From Rallus limicola (taxonomy: Eukaryota; Chordata; Aves; Gruiformes; Rallidae), in the NCBI GenBank assembly GCA_022605955.1, contig JAKCOZ010000008.1:22569083-22633082 (forward strand): a stretch of DNA of 64,000 bases. The letters run 5' to 3'. The notes below the pieces were generated by a model that was not told the origin of the DNA, did no database searches, and was given only the letters and a program-made list of their open reading frames with translations. The translations under genes were made by a program, and so were the position numbers. Shown here in pieces: positions 23,024-34,373 of this stretch; the first letter of the stretch is position 1; the number at the start of each line of letters is the position of its first letter.

Positions 23024-23410
23024 CTGCAAAAATATTTAAAAATACATAAATTTTAAAAGCTACTGAAAGTAAATTTCTGGCAGCACAGAGGTAAAACCCC
23101 ACATAAACAGGCAGAATGCATGTTTATGTGAGAAAGGTTGAGTATTCAAAATGGAAGCTGAGAAGTATACAAATGGAAAAGATTGTAGTAATTTTTTTCA
23201 CAAAATACAGATTATTTCTTTAGGTACTCATAAATTTTCTAATGGATCCTGCCCTAGTAATGGTCATGACACTTTCAAAAATATGTGTCAATCTTTTACT
23301 ACATGTTTGAATAATTATTCTCTTTTGTCTTTGTCTTGCTTGGCTTGAACATTTGCATCAGTAGGTGGCATTTAGATAGAAATGTCTAAATTAATTCATA
23401 GATCACTTAC

Positions 23411-23719
23411 CTAGAATATCTTGGACAGGTATTTCTGATGTTGCAGGACTTGGTTCTGATTCTCCAGCAGCATTTACAGCTTTCACCCTAAATCGGTATT
23501 TTCTGAGCTCTTTCAAGTTGGGAATAACACATTCACAAGTAGGAAAGAGTTTGTCTCCTTCGTTCACCTTCTTCCAGTCAGTACTACCTTCATCTTGTAT
23601 TTCAACAATATATCCTTTTATAGGACTGCCACCATCCTTTTGTGGAGGTTTCCATGCAAGAGCTACAGATGATTTAGTTTTGTCTTTGATCTCTGGGCAT
23701 GATGGTGGACCAGGCACAA
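23411..23719 (-). CDS. TTN: W71: Fn3 domain, last of D-zone repeat 2
   Basis: 103 codons, VVPGPPSCPEIKDKTKSSVA to VQDILG. Core PQKDGGSPIKGYIVEIQDEG; strand F YRFRVKAVNAAGESEPS. Confidence 0.95.
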
Positions 23720-24217
23720 CTTTTAAAACAAGAACAAGTGAAAATTACCCAAGAGTTAGTGTCTGCCTATATTTTTCTGAAAGGTTTCTAGAATGCAAGC
23801 ATTTCAATTTTCTTCTGTCATACATAGAGTGTATAATACTAGAACATGCATAGTAATTATATAATTATTACTTGTATTATTAAGAGAGACTTAAGCTACA
23901 AGGCATAAAGATTGATCCTTTTAATAAGAAAGAAAAAACATAATAAAAAAACCTGATTCTGAAGTTTATATAGTAATGTTTGTATTGGTGTAATCACAAT
24001 TTATTGTTCATATAAAATTTTAATTAATGTTAATTCTTTTTAAAACAGTGAAAAACAGCAAATCAGGAAACTACTGTATGACAATATTATATATATTGTT
24101 TTAATGAAGACAAAGCATTCGATTAAATGCAGTAAATTCATTACAAGTAATAATAGCACATTTTGGTTCTGGTGTGATATAGTCCTTTAAAAATACTTAT
24201 ACAGATCATATACTTAC

Positions 24218-24647
24218 ATATGGGATCTGCTGCTAAGGCAGGATCTGAAGGTTCACTGGGAGGGCCAATTCCAGCAAGATTTTCAGCCATAACTCTAAAC
24301 TGGTATTCTACACCTTCAGCCAAACGAAGCACGTTGTACTCTAGACCTTTTACTGATGGTTTTGTCACTGGAGCCCTATTAACACGTGACCAGTAGACAC
24401 CTCCCACCTCTCTCTTTTCCAACCAATAGCCAGTTATTGGACTGCCACCATTGTTCAAAGGAGGCTCCCAAGTCACCAGCATTGATGATCTGGTGCGATC
24501 TAAAATTTTTGGCTTTCCAGGAGGTCCAGGAAGGCCATAAGGATCCTTAATAACAACTTTTTCTGAGAGGCACTCATCACTTATTCCATATTTGTTTACA
24601 GCTCGGACTCTAAATTGATATTTTTCATTTGTTGTAAGATTCCATAC
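24218..24647 (-). CDS. TTN: W70: second half of one Fn3 plus a complete Fn3, D-zone repeat 2
   Basis: 430 bp. Starts in phase 0 at VWNLTTNEKYQFRVRAVN, crosses the linker KDPYGLPGPPGKP with no intron, and codes a full Fn3 ending ADPIC. An exon that spans a domain border instead of ending there. Confidence 0.94.
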
Positions 24648-25039
24648 CTGAAAAATAAGATTTAAATGAATAGTTCATCACTTTCAGAATAAACTTATTT
24701 GAAGTTATGCATTTTAAAAATTTCAATTCTTTCTTGTATGCCAGTGAGATTCCATATGTTCATGTAGTACACAGCTGCATGTGACTGAAGGATAGTCTTA
24801 TTTCAAACATAAAGAAAAAATTTCATCATGTTTATTTTTTCTGTAAGTCAAGGTATGAATAATGCTGTGAAATATAAAGGAAGAGGTATTCTAAACTCAG
24901 CTGAGATAAAGTAATGAAAAAAAACTATTTCATTTGTCACATGAAGAAAGCACACATAGATGGGCAACATTCAGTAATTCTGGAGTCTAAATGGAGCACA
25001 AGTACAGGTATTTATGCAACTGGAAGTTTTAACTAGATG

Positions 25040-25165
25040 CGTATTTTTTTAATATTATAATAATATATAAAATTTATAGATAAATTAATTTATAGATAAA
25101 TTAATAAATATTAATATATAGAATATACTATTTACATAATATTTATATATTAAAGCATGTAATAA
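25040..25165. repeat. A/T-only low-complexity stretch
   Basis: Nearly pure A/T with repeated TAAATTAAT and ATATTAAT units in the intron between W69 and W70. Confidence 0.75.
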
Positions 25166-25183
25166 AGATATTTTATAACTTAC

Positions 25184-25374
25184 CCCATATCTTCTCTCAA
25201 CAGCACTTTTGGAGACTTCTTCCCACTCAGATTTCTTCCTACTAGCATCACGTTTCTCAATAATATAATGGGTAATTTCACTACCGCCATTATCAAGAGG
25301 TGCATCCCATGTTAAATAGCATGATTCTGCTTTAATATCAGAAACAGCAAGATTTCTTGGTGGAGAAGGACGAT
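25184..25374 (-). CDS. TTN: W69: first half of an Fn3 domain, D-zone repeat 2
   Basis: 191 bp, DRPSPPRNLAVSDIKAESCY to ERRYG, ending in phase 0. Core PLDNGGSEITHYIIEKRDAS. Confidence 0.94.
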
Positions 25375-25465
25375 CTGGATGAAAACAATAAAGCATAGAA
25401 TTACATTTAGAAAAAGGCAAAAACATTTTGTTAGCTGTCATTTTATTACAATGTTGCATACTTAC

Positions 25466-25774
25466 CATACACTTCAACATGCACATTGCGAAATGCAGTG
25501 CCAAGACGATTGGAAGCTCTCACAGTGTAAGTGCCTTTATCACCCCTCACTGCTGCTGGCAAGCTAAGTTCAGTTTTTGCTTCACTTCTAGACACTTCTT
25601 CCTTGGTTATCTTAAGTTCACTGGATGTTTGGTCAATTAAAACTTCATTCTTGTCCCATTCAATCTTTGGCATTGGCAGACCTGTCACATCAGCAGGAAT
25701 ATTAACTGGTTCTCCTGCCTTCACTTTGATGGTATCTCCTCTCACAGCCAAGCGTAACGTAACAGTGGGAGGTA
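25466..25774 (-). CDS. TTN: W68: Ig domain, D-zone repeat 2
   Basis: 103 codons, VPPTVTLRLAVRGDTIKVKA to VEVYG. Core Trp in KIEWDKNE; longer strand D-E region (TKEEVSRSEAKTELS). Confidence 0.95.
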
Positions 25775-25877
25775 CTGAAAAGAAAAAGAAAATTGTCAGA
25801 GTGAAGATTGAGATGAAACAGAAATTACCTTGTGGTGTTCTGGATATATTTGCATGGATTTCTTTAAGCAGATATAC

Positions 25878-26177
25878 CTTCATCATCTTGTATAACTACA
25901 TTGAGGGGCAATGATGGTTCACTTTCTCCAATAGCATTGACAGCTTTGACACGGAATTCATACATATGAAGTTCATCAAGGTTTTCGACAAGAAGAGATG
26001 TTTTTGGACAGAGCCTTGCATTAACTCTTTCATAGTCTTTTGAATCGTGTCTCCTCTTCTCAACAATGTAACCTAAGACAGGACTGCCACCATCACTACG
26101 TGGAGGCTTCCAATCAAGTGTGATGGTTGACTTTGTCCTCTCTGTGTACATAAACCTCTCAGGTGCTGTTGGAGGAC
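25878..26177 (-). CDS. TTN: W67: Fn3 domain, D-zone repeat 2
   Basis: 100 codons, GPPTAPERFMYTERTKSTIT to IQDDEG. Core PRSDGGSPVLGYIVEKRRHD; strand F YEFRVKAVNAIGESEPS. Confidence 0.95.
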
Positions 26178-26577
26178 CTATTAACAAAGATAAATCATAA
26201 TGAAAAAAAAAACATTAAAAACCCAGACTTTTTTTTAATCATATGAACACAGTAGTTCTGGTTCTTTAAAGCCATAGCTTTTGCATGCAAATTATCTGAG
26301 TATCGTTGTGGGATAGTATAAATTGTCTCATGTAGGTGGATAAAAGTATAACAAGTAGTGACTCAGTAGACATCAGTTTTTTGTTACATAAAGAACCACA
26401 GTAATTTTGAGAACTGATCCAGAGATCTGACTGAAGTAAATAATCTAAGGAAGATGCCTTATCCAGGTAGTGGAAAAGTAAATATACTTTCTGTACAGAA
26501 AACAATTTACAGAATACTGGCTTATTAGCCTATAATTAAAATTTATTTTAAATAACCCATAAAGTTAATCAACTTAC

Positions 26578-26871
26578 CTAATGGATCTACTGCAAGAATG
26601 GGCCCTATTTCAACAGGTGGACCAGTACCAAACTTGTTCTTGGCACTAACACGGAATTTATATTCCTGCCCTTCAACTAGACCTGTAATATCACATTTAG
26701 ATCTCTCTGTGTCTACAGCTAGTCTCCATGTATGCATTTTGGCATCCTTCCTTTCAACAATGAAGCCTATGATATCACTGCCACCGTCGTCTTCAGGATC
26801 AGACCAGTTAAGCAAACACATCTTTCTGTTTGTGACCACTGGCTTTAGGTCAAGGACTGGCCCAGGAACAT
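26578..26871 (-). CDS. TTN: W66: Fn3 domain, D-zone repeat 2
   Basis: 98 codons, DVPGPVLDLKPVVTNRKMCL to AVDPLG. Core PEDDGGSDIIGFIVERKDAK; strand F YKFRVSAKNKFGTGPP. Confidence 0.95.
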
Positions 26872-26961
26872 CTGAAAAATCAAACAAATGAGTAGGATAA
26901 AGCCCAAAGATTATATCACCAAAAGAAATGCTCGGTTGATTTCAAAAAATGTTTTTCTTAC

Positions 26962-27246
26962 CAAATACTTCCACTCTGGTTCCTGCAGATTTGGAACCAC
27001 TGCTGTTGGTAGCAGTAATTACATATCTTCCATGGTCTTTTCTCAATGCATTCTTAATGGTTAACTCAGATTTTGTCCCAACATTTTCAATAACAACTCG
27101 ATCTTTGTCTAATTCCCCATCCTCTATAGCCCATACAATGGTGGGAGTAGGACGCCCTGTCACAGTAGCGGGAATTTTAATAGTTTGTCCAGCCATGATC
27201 TGAATGCCTGCTTTGACAGAAACATCCAGCTCAACAGTGGGAGGCT
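26962..27246 (-). CDS. TTN: W65: Ig domain, first of D-zone repeat 2
   Basis: 95 codons, EPPTVELDVSVKAGIQIMAG to VEVFG. Core Trp in TIVWAIEDG; HGRYVITATNSSG. Confidence 0.95.
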
Positions 27247-27341
27247 CTGTAGAAGAGAGATAAAGAATTAGTTCAAGGGAGAGATTCAAATCTACCTTTT
27301 ATGCAGCTGGACATTTCTTGAAAATAGTAGAATTGTAATAC

Positions 27342-27638
27342 CTTTAGGTTCTGCAACTGTTACAGGTTCAGTTTCACCAGGTGGTCCTTCACCAGCTGCA
27401 TTAAGTGCAGTAACTCGGAGTTTATAGTCTGCACCTTCTCTGACTTCTTTAACAGTATACTGGCGAACCTTAATGGGTTTCTCTGTGCAACGTGACCACT
27501 CGTTTACTCCCACCAGTTGTTTGTATACATGGTAACCAGTGATATCTCCACCACCATTATATGCAGGAGGTTCCCATTCTAACTCAATAGAAGTTGAACT
27601 GGTATCAGCAATCCTTGGAATCGGTGGACCAGGTGGCA
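27342..27638 (-). CDS. TTN: W64: Fn3 domain, last of D-zone repeat 1
   Basis: 99 codons, VPPGPPIPRIADTSSTSIEL to AEPKG. The turn reads YNGGGDITGYHV. Strand F YKLRVTALNAAGEGPP. Confidence 0.95.
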
Positions 27639-27727
27639 CTATTAAATAAAAAGGTGCAAATCAAAGTTAAAGGCTATGAATCCTATTCTGTCACCCATCT
27701 ACTATTAGCTTCTGCTAAGCTACTTAC

Positions 27728-28027
27728 TTATTGGGTCCTGTGCAGTTTTTGGATCTGATGGTGGACTAAATTTACCAGGGCCAGCTGCATTTTCAGCACA
27801 TACTCTAAAGATGTATGTTAATCCTTCCAACAGTCCTTCAACTTTTATTTCCAGAGCATTCACAAGATTCCTGTTGACCCGAGCCCAATGAGTACTATTA
27901 ATTTCACGTTTTTCAATCCAATATCCTATGATTGGGCTGCCATTGTCTTTTGGCTCATTCCATTTAACCAACATACTGTTGCTGGTAACATCTTGCACAT
28001 CAGGCTTATTAGGTGGATCTGGTGGAG
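27728..28027 (-). CDS. TTN: W63: Fn3 domain, D-zone repeat 1
   Basis: 100 codons, APPDPPNKPDVQDVTSNSML to AQDPIS. The turn is shortened to DNGSPIIGYW. Strand F YIFRVCAENAAGPGKFS. Confidence 0.95.
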
Positions 28028-28476
28028 CTGAAAAAACACAATTGCAATTTTGTCATCACTGCTGTCTTCAGTTTTTACTGAAAGCTAAGAGAATTAAGAT
28101 ATGAGAAATGGCTATTTCAAGTCATTCATAGTTCTACTCTCTTTCTTAGAAACATTGATTCCTAACTGAAATTGCTAATCAAAGTTGCAGCAGTTCTCTC
28201 TTTAAGAGTATTAGTCTATTGAACACAGAAAATTCAGATGTTAAGTGTTTTAAGCTAAAGCTTTATGACAGTGACTGTCATTCTTATTTCTTTATTATTG
28301 ATATTAGGATATTTTCCGTTTCTTTTATTTCAAAGGTTTAAAATGTGCAGTAAATAATAATTATATTGCTCAATTTTCTTCTAGGAAAGATTCACACAGA
28401 CAAAGCTGAGTATTCTGAGTCTATGTGATTTTACACTCGTTTTCTGAAAAGGTTGTATTTCAAAATCTGAACTTAC

Positions 28477-28779
28477 AGAAAGGGTCTTTTGCTGTCATTG
28501 GTTTTGAAACACATGGTGGCCCTGGTCCAACTCTGTTTTCAGCAAACACACGGAAGAGATATTCTTTTCCTTCAATCAGTTTTGTTACATGGAATTTGCA
28601 ATGCCTGAGTGTTGAGCTGACAGTGACCCAGCCCATTTCAGCTTTTGTGTTGTCTTTCTTTTCCAGTACATAGTTTAGGATTTCACTTCCACCATCATCA
28701 AGAGGAGGCTCCCATTTGCAAATGACAGAATTTTTCCTCACATCTTCAAATACAAAATTGACCGGAGGCCCGGGTGTAT
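28477..28779 (-). CDS. TTN: W62: Fn3 domain, D-zone repeat 1
   Basis: 101 codons, DTPGPPVNFVFEDVRKNSVI to AKDPFC. Core PLDDGGSEILNYVLEKKDNT; strand F YLFRVFAENRVGPGPP. Confidence 0.95.
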
Positions 28780-28877
28780 CTGTTAGTAAAGCAAGACAAA
28801 TTATGAGTGTTATCTTGTGCACTTTTTTCCCTAATACTCTGAAAAACTAATTGTTTTGGGGGACATTCATTACATAC

Positions 28878-29252
28878 CTAATACATTGACTTCACATGAG
28901 GCTTTTGCAACACCATGATCATTTTCCACTTTAATTGTAAATGTGCCATGGTCAGCTCTAATGGAATCACGAATTGATAGTATAGATTCCCCTTCTTTAT
29001 GGTTGTCAATACTCATACGTTCAGGCAGTGAAAGCTGGAAAGGTTCCTCTTCTTCAGCTTCACCCTTCTTCTTCCTTGTATATGTTGTTACTCTCTTTTT
29101 GATTTCCTCTGGTCTGACAACTTCATCATTCCTCAGCCAAGTGATAGATGGATATGGTGATCCTGAAATATGTGCCTCAAGTATGATCTCATCACCTCTC
29201 TTCACCTCAAGGCCAGACTGCAGGCTTGCAGCAAGGAAGACTTTCGGAGCCT
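28878..29252 (-). CDS. TTN: W61: Ig domain with a long charged insertion, D-zone repeat 1
   Basis: 125 codons, about 30 more than a normal titin Ig. Starts EAPKVFLAASLQSGLEVKRG. Between strands C and E lies a basic-then-acidic insert (TRKKKGEAEEEEP) followed by SLPERMSIDN. Core Trp in SITWLRND. Human titin as I recall it has a similar insert at this domain. Confidence 0.95.
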
Positions 29253-29347
29253 CTGTAATAACAGAATGTTAAATGGAGAGTAGCATCTTCCAACATGTTT
29301 GCGGATGTATGGCAATTACTACAAATAATCAAATGAGTAATTCATAC

Positions 29348-29650
29348 CAATAGGATCCACAGCTTTCACAAAAGGAGTAATGCGAGAAGGCTCACTGATG
29401 CCAGCAGCATTCTCAGCACGAACACGAAACTGGTATTCCTTTCCTTCCTCAAGACCTTTCACTGGATAAGTTAATAGAGGTACCAGATAGTCATTGCATC
29501 TCTCCCACCTTTCTTTGCCCTTGGTGAGCTTTTCTATTATATAGCCCATAATCTTGCTTCCACCATCAAACAGGGGTGGTTTCCATGTAAGTGTTACAGA
29601 TTTTGATGTTGGATTATGGACCTCAAGGTCAACAGGAGGATCTGGAGGCT
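29348..29650 (-). CDS. TTN: W60: Fn3 domain, D-zone repeat 1
   Basis: 101 codons, EPPDPPVDLEVHNPTSKSVT to AVDPIG. Core PLFDGGSKIMGYIIEKLTKG; strand F YQFRVRAENAAGISEPS. Confidence 0.95.
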
Positions 29651-29753
29651 CTGTGGAAGAGTAGGAAAAGAAGGACCATATGAGAAAAGAAAGTATGGAG
29701 ATTTTAGTTGAAATTCAATTTGCTAGATTATTTAGTAGTAAAAAACCCCTTAC

Positions 29754-30053
29754 GTTTTGGGTCTTCTGCAATGACTGGATTTCTCAGTTCAAGATATTCA
29801 CCTCCTCCAATCTTATTGACAGCTTTAACACGGAAGTAATATTCACAGTTTGGGATAAGGTCTTTGACTTGCCATGAAAGCTTATTTTCACCAGACATGA
29901 CTGGGATATATGTTCTACGACCAGCTTCTCTGCGTTCCAGAACATAATGCAGAATAGGAGTACCACCATCAAAGTCTGGGGGTTCCCAGGATACTTTGCA
30001 AGAATTTTTAGTAATATCGCTTGCCTTAATGTCTTTACACTGTCCAGGTGGAC
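29754..30053 (-). CDS. TTN: W59: Fn3 domain, D-zone repeat 1
   Basis: 100 codons, GPPGQCKDIKASDITKNSCK to AEDPK. Core PDFDGGTPILHYVLERREAG; strand F YYFRVKAVNKIGGGEY. Confidence 0.95.
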
Positions 30054-30493
30054 CTGTTTAAAATAAGAATAATAAAATTAGTTAACTAAGTTGATGGGAA
30101 AATATATCCCAGCAACAATTTTTTTTTTTTTGCTTTGCACAAAGCAAACCAAAACAAATAGTGCTGCACTATACACAGCACTAAGTACGAATTTATGTTC
30201 CTAAAGGTGAGAAATATACAGAATTCTTATAGGCTTTTTGATATGATAACTATTCATAATAACTGGGATCTGAGCAACCACTGACTAGTTACACCAAGTT
30301 GAGGTAAAGCAGTTTTTCTGTGATATTTTGTAACATTAATGCCTTTATTTGCCTTAATGGAAATCTACATGTGTCTGAGTTGATGTGATTCCTCCATATG
30401 GCAGAAAAGGAACTTTACTAGTCCTTTCTTCTGTCAGCTGCATGGCACAAGTGGTGATAAGTATTTTTTTCAGAATGGAATATGGCTAGTTAC

Positions 30494-30772
30494 CTATGAC
30501 TTTGACATTGACTGAGCCAGTTGTTGATGCCAGCTTGTTCTCCAATGTGATAGTGTAAACACCAGCATCAGCATAAACACTATCTATGACTTCAAGCAGT
30601 GCAGAGGTGTAGTCACTCTTCATTGTTGTTCTGTCACCAGCTTTCAGTTCTTTGCCATCTTTGTGCCATGTTATAGTTGGAGATGGAACAGCTCTGAACG
30701 GTATTGGGATACTTAATTTCTGTCCTTTAACAACAACAATGTCACGAGTTTTTAGATCGATGGTTGGATTAC
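30494..30772 (-). CDS. TTN: W58: Ig domain, first of D-zone repeat 1
   Basis: 93 codons, GNPTIDLKTRDIVVVKGQKL to VKVIG. Marks the start of the regular 7-domain super-repeats. Core Trp in TITWHKDG; ADAGVYTITLENKLA. Confidence 0.95.
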
Positions 30773-30837
30773 CTGTAAAAGTAAATATGATATTACTAGA
30801 GTTTTGACAAACACCTTTTTTTCAGTTATGCAGATCT

Positions 30838-30890
30838 GGGAAAAAAACAAAAAGAAAAAAAAAAGAAAAGAAAAAAGAACAAAAAAAGAA
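30838..30890 (-). repeat. A-rich run, U-rich in the transcript, just after the W57 donor
   Basis: Over 50 bases that are almost only A with some G and C on the plus strand; in the pre-mRNA this is a U-rich tract starting about 12 nt after the donor. Confidence 0.85.
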
Positions 30891-30901
30891 TCTTTTCTTA
30901 C

Positions 30902-31207
30902 AGTCTGGGTCCTTGGCAACAACTTTTTCTGAGATGTCTGATGGCTCACTAGCTCCAACGGCATTGACAGCTCTGACTCTTAGCACATATTCCTTGTCTG
31001 GAACAACACCTTCCTCCACTTTACATTTTAGATCTTTTATTGGACGAGAATTGATTCGCATCCATTTCTCTGTTCCCGCTTCACACATCTCAACATTGTA
31101 GCCTATAATTGGGCTTCCACCATTCTTCTCAGGTGGTTTCCATGCAATGCAAATGTGGTTCCGACCTGCATCTGTGACATGTAAATCCTGAGGAGGTGAA
31201 GGAGGAC
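30902..31207 (-). CDS. TTN: W57: Fn3 domain, leading A-band block
   Basis: 102 codons, GPPSPPQDLHVTDAGRNHIC to AKDPDC. Core [20 protein letters not shown]; strand F YVLRVRAVNAVGASEPS. It is the 13th and last domain before the D-zone repeats. Confidence 0.95.
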
Positions 31208-31239
31208 CTGCAGAAATGAAAAATAATGGTCATTTTACC

Positions 31240-31333
31240 CCCAGAATAGCTGTTCTACAAATTGTATAATTCATACACTGAATGGATTAATAATATATTA
31301 ATATAATTATTCTCCCAGAATAGCTGTTCTACA
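31240..31333. repeat. Imperfect tandem duplication, period about 74
   Basis: The 20-mer CCCAGAATAGCTGTTCTACA occurs at 31240 and again at 31314, followed by similar A/T-rich flanks, in the intron between W56 and W57. Confidence 0.8.
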
Positions 31334-31374
31334 CATTTCATAAACCATACACTATATATTACATTGTTACTTAC

Positions 31375-31571
31375 TTGTTGGATCTTGAATATGAATGAGG
31401 TCAGTTGGTTCACTGGGATGACCACAGCCAGCTTCATTTTCTGCACGAACCTGGAACTGTACATCTGTACCTTCAATGACATCTGTCACTCTGAAATTGC
31501 AGTCTGGGCCAGCTGTCTTGCCAGCTTTTACCCATCGAGTGGCTAGTTTTTCTTTCTTTTCAATAACATAT
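31375..31571 (-). CDS. TTN: W56: 3' two thirds of a split Fn3 domain, leading A-band block
   Basis: 197 bp from YVIEKKEKLATRWVKAGK to IQDPTS. Joins W55 through a phase-2 intron (AG|A codon) just before the conserved strand-C Tyr. Confidence 0.94.
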
Positions 31572-32588
31572 CTGAAAAAATTGGGGAAAATACTATCAGG
31601 CACTTGAAATATGAACACTTTAGGCTTTTGTTCAATAAAACTAATAGAGATTAGAATAATTTGGTCAATGGAAAAGTAAAGTGAATAATGGGTGAAAGAT
31701 CTGATGAACTTTACACATCACGCACTTAGTTTTGTTAGTCTTAGACATAATGGGGCTGATGTTACTGACATACTCAATTCTGAAAGCAAATTCCTCAATT
31801 TCTGCTGTGTTCTCAGGTTTTAGAGAGCTGCAGAGGTAAAAGAACCTTGAAGTTATACTTGTATATATGCTAGCATGGATCTCAGTGGTTAGTCCCCTGC
31901 AAAAATTTTTGGTCATTATCTGAGTTACTCAGCTATCAAAATTCTGCCTGTGATAGGCTATGGGAAAGTAATGTGAATTAAATGATCTTTGCTTCAGGTA
32001 GATCTCTGTAGTTGTCAGTATGTTTATTATACTATAAGTAGGAATGTGAGTACAAGTGAAAATATAAAGAAGAGAAATCAAACCAGCATTCAAAGTGAAT
32101 TTCAGATACTTTAGAAAGCAAAGCAAAGCAAAGGAAAGGACAAGTTAGAAACAACAAAAAGGGGTAAAGAAGTTTGTTAGAAAAATGCCATAAAGGAGAG
32201 AATGAACAGAGAAGAGATGAGGCTTCATCCTAGCTGACTGTATAGTTTGAATGAGAAACCAAGGCAGAAGGAAAATAACAATATTACTTGCTAGATGGGT
32301 CTATGTGTCTACAGTTCAATTTAATCTGATTTTATTAGATGCTGTTTTAAGGATGTTAACACACATTCATTGTTCATGCATATTAGGTTATTTATATTTG
32401 CATAATTTCCATATTTTAAAATCAACCACTTAACCGCTTTGACCATATGGCATCTCTTTTATATCTATCAACCTCTTTTTCATACAAAAAGTATTTGTTT
32501 AAAATGTAAACATTTTTAGTGAAATGTCTTAATTCATGAAAAGATTGTCATCTACAGGAAACACTACACAAATGTAAGATGACCTTAC
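31572..32588 (-). other. Phase-2 intron between W55 and W56
   Basis: 1017 bp inside an Fn3 domain. Holds an unexplained open stretch with plausible splice sites at 31715-31827 (see findings); otherwise A/T-rich. Confidence 0.75.
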
Positions 32589-32694
32589 CTTTGAATAGGT
32601 CTGCCACCATCATTCTTAGGTGGTTCCCATTTCAAATCAACATGACCTTTTGTCACTTCAACTATTGTAAGAGCATATGGTGGTCCAGGGGTTG
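32589..32694 (-). CDS. TTN: W55: 5' third of a split Fn3 domain, leading A-band block
   Basis: 106 bp, ATPGPPYALTIVEVTKGHVD to GGRPIQ. With W56 it makes 303 bp. Confidence 0.94.
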
Positions 32695-32783
32695 CTAAAG
32701 AAAAATATACATATATTAGAACAGGAATCCATTGCACATGGGCTGTTTCTACTTAACACTCAGTAAGCAAATCCGAAACCTAC

Positions 32784-33083
32784 TGAAAGTATCCTTAGCA
32801 AGCACTGAATCTTCAATTTCACAGTAGTCACTCTGTCCAATGGCATTTTCAGCAGCTACACGGAACACGTACAAAGAGCCTTCAGTTAGTGGGCTCACTG
32901 TGTACTTGGTATCTTTCACTGTTGTATCAACTGTCTGCCAGCCTTTCCGCCTTACATCTCTCTTTTCAACAATATAGTTGGTAATTGGGGAGCCCCCATC
33001 TTTTTCTGGGACTGTCCATTTAAGATCTGCTGTGTTTTTAGTAATATTAATAACCTCAAGCCACCGAGGCGGTGAAGGAGGAT
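32784..33083 (-). CDS. TTN: W54: Fn3 domain, leading A-band block
   Basis: 100 codons, DPPSPPRWLEVINITKNTAD to AKDTFS. Core [20 protein letters not shown]; strand F YVFRVAAENAIGQSDY. Confidence 0.95.
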
Positions 33084-33307
33084 CTGTAAAATAGAAAAAG
33101 AAGGTAAAATAAGCCAGTATTTCCCATCAAAGATCTTGAAAGACAGGGAATATATAAAAACTTAAATCGTTGGGCAGGGCAGATTTTTAATACTTCATAA
33201 GCTGTCCAAGAGTTCACTTGGTATCTACAAACACAGGCTGACATGGGGCTTTTTTTTAAGACAGAAAGTATATTTGCAGTAGTGGCATGTTCTGAAACCA
33301 TACTCAC

Positions 33308-33607
33308 AGAGCCGCTCCTTGCACAGCACAGGGTCACTGGGTTCACTCGGTTCACTCTCGCCAGCCTTGTTCACAGCTCGTACACGGAATGAATATTCTT
33401 GTGTCTCCATAAGCCCTTTGAGGAAGTGTTCTGTTGTGGGAACACCTTCAGCCACTCTCACCCACTCATCTGTTCCGGTCTTTAATAATTCAATGACATA
33501 AGATTCTATCTTTGCCCCTCCATCATGTTCTGGCTTTGTCCAGTTCAGGAATAACGATGTCTTCCCAACATCTTTCACAGTTGGCTTTCCAGGAGGCCAT
33601 GGTGGAT
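33308..33607 (-). CDS. TTN: W53: Fn3 domain, leading A-band block
   Basis: 100 codons, DPPWPPGKPTVKDVGKTSLF to CKERLC. Core PEHDGGAKIESYVIELLKTG; strand F YSFRVRAVNKAGESEPS. Confidence 0.95.
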
Positions 33608-33696
33608 CTAGACAGGAGTCCAACATTAATCACATTAAGAACAAAGAATTTTTTAGTTGCTGTTAAATTAAAGCACTAAAAATGTGTTTATTATAC

Positions 33697-33812
33697 CAAT
33701 TGGGTCTTTCACTAAGATTGGCTCTGTTTCCTTGCTTGGTTTTCCAGGTCCTGCAAGATTCTCTGCCAAGACACGGAACTTGTATTTCTTCTTATTTGTG
33801 AGACCTTTAACT
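33697..33812 (-). CDS. TTN: W52: 3' part of a split Fn3 domain, leading A-band block
   Basis: 116 bp from VKGLTNKKKYKFRVLAENLA to VKDPIG. Phase-2 start. Confidence 0.93.
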
Positions 33813-34373
33813 CTGGAAATAAAAATTACGTTTGATTAAAACAAATACACACATTAATTCATGCCTAAAACATTATTTTCTCTACTCCTTGTACTACAAT
33901 TTACCTGTAAAATCTGAAAATACCATATTACTGTTAATGATGTTTTATGAAATCATGAATGTTTAAATAGGTATATTGTCAAGAGTAAAATGGGGCAGCA
34001 TGACACCAAAACCAATGTTAAGAGAATCATCTTGCATTTTTATATGGTAAATGGTTTTTAGTTAATATGAGCATCAGGAGAAAAAATTGCTAGGGTTTTG
34101 TCATATTGGTACTTGAGTTGGCTATGCCTGTTCTTTTACAATGTTCTGAATAATCATATAGCACAGAAATTAGGTACAAGATTAAAAAAAAAAAAAGGTG
34201 ATTAACTCTTTCAGAAAGACTTTTTTTTTAAACTAATTATGAAAAATGGAATGCCACGGGATTTTACTTGGATCTAATTTTATGGAAGTAAGGAAAATGT
34301 AAAATTTGTTTAAAATGCTACTGTTACATTTTTACATGCCTGTGGCTTATTTCAGACTAAACTATAGTCTTAC

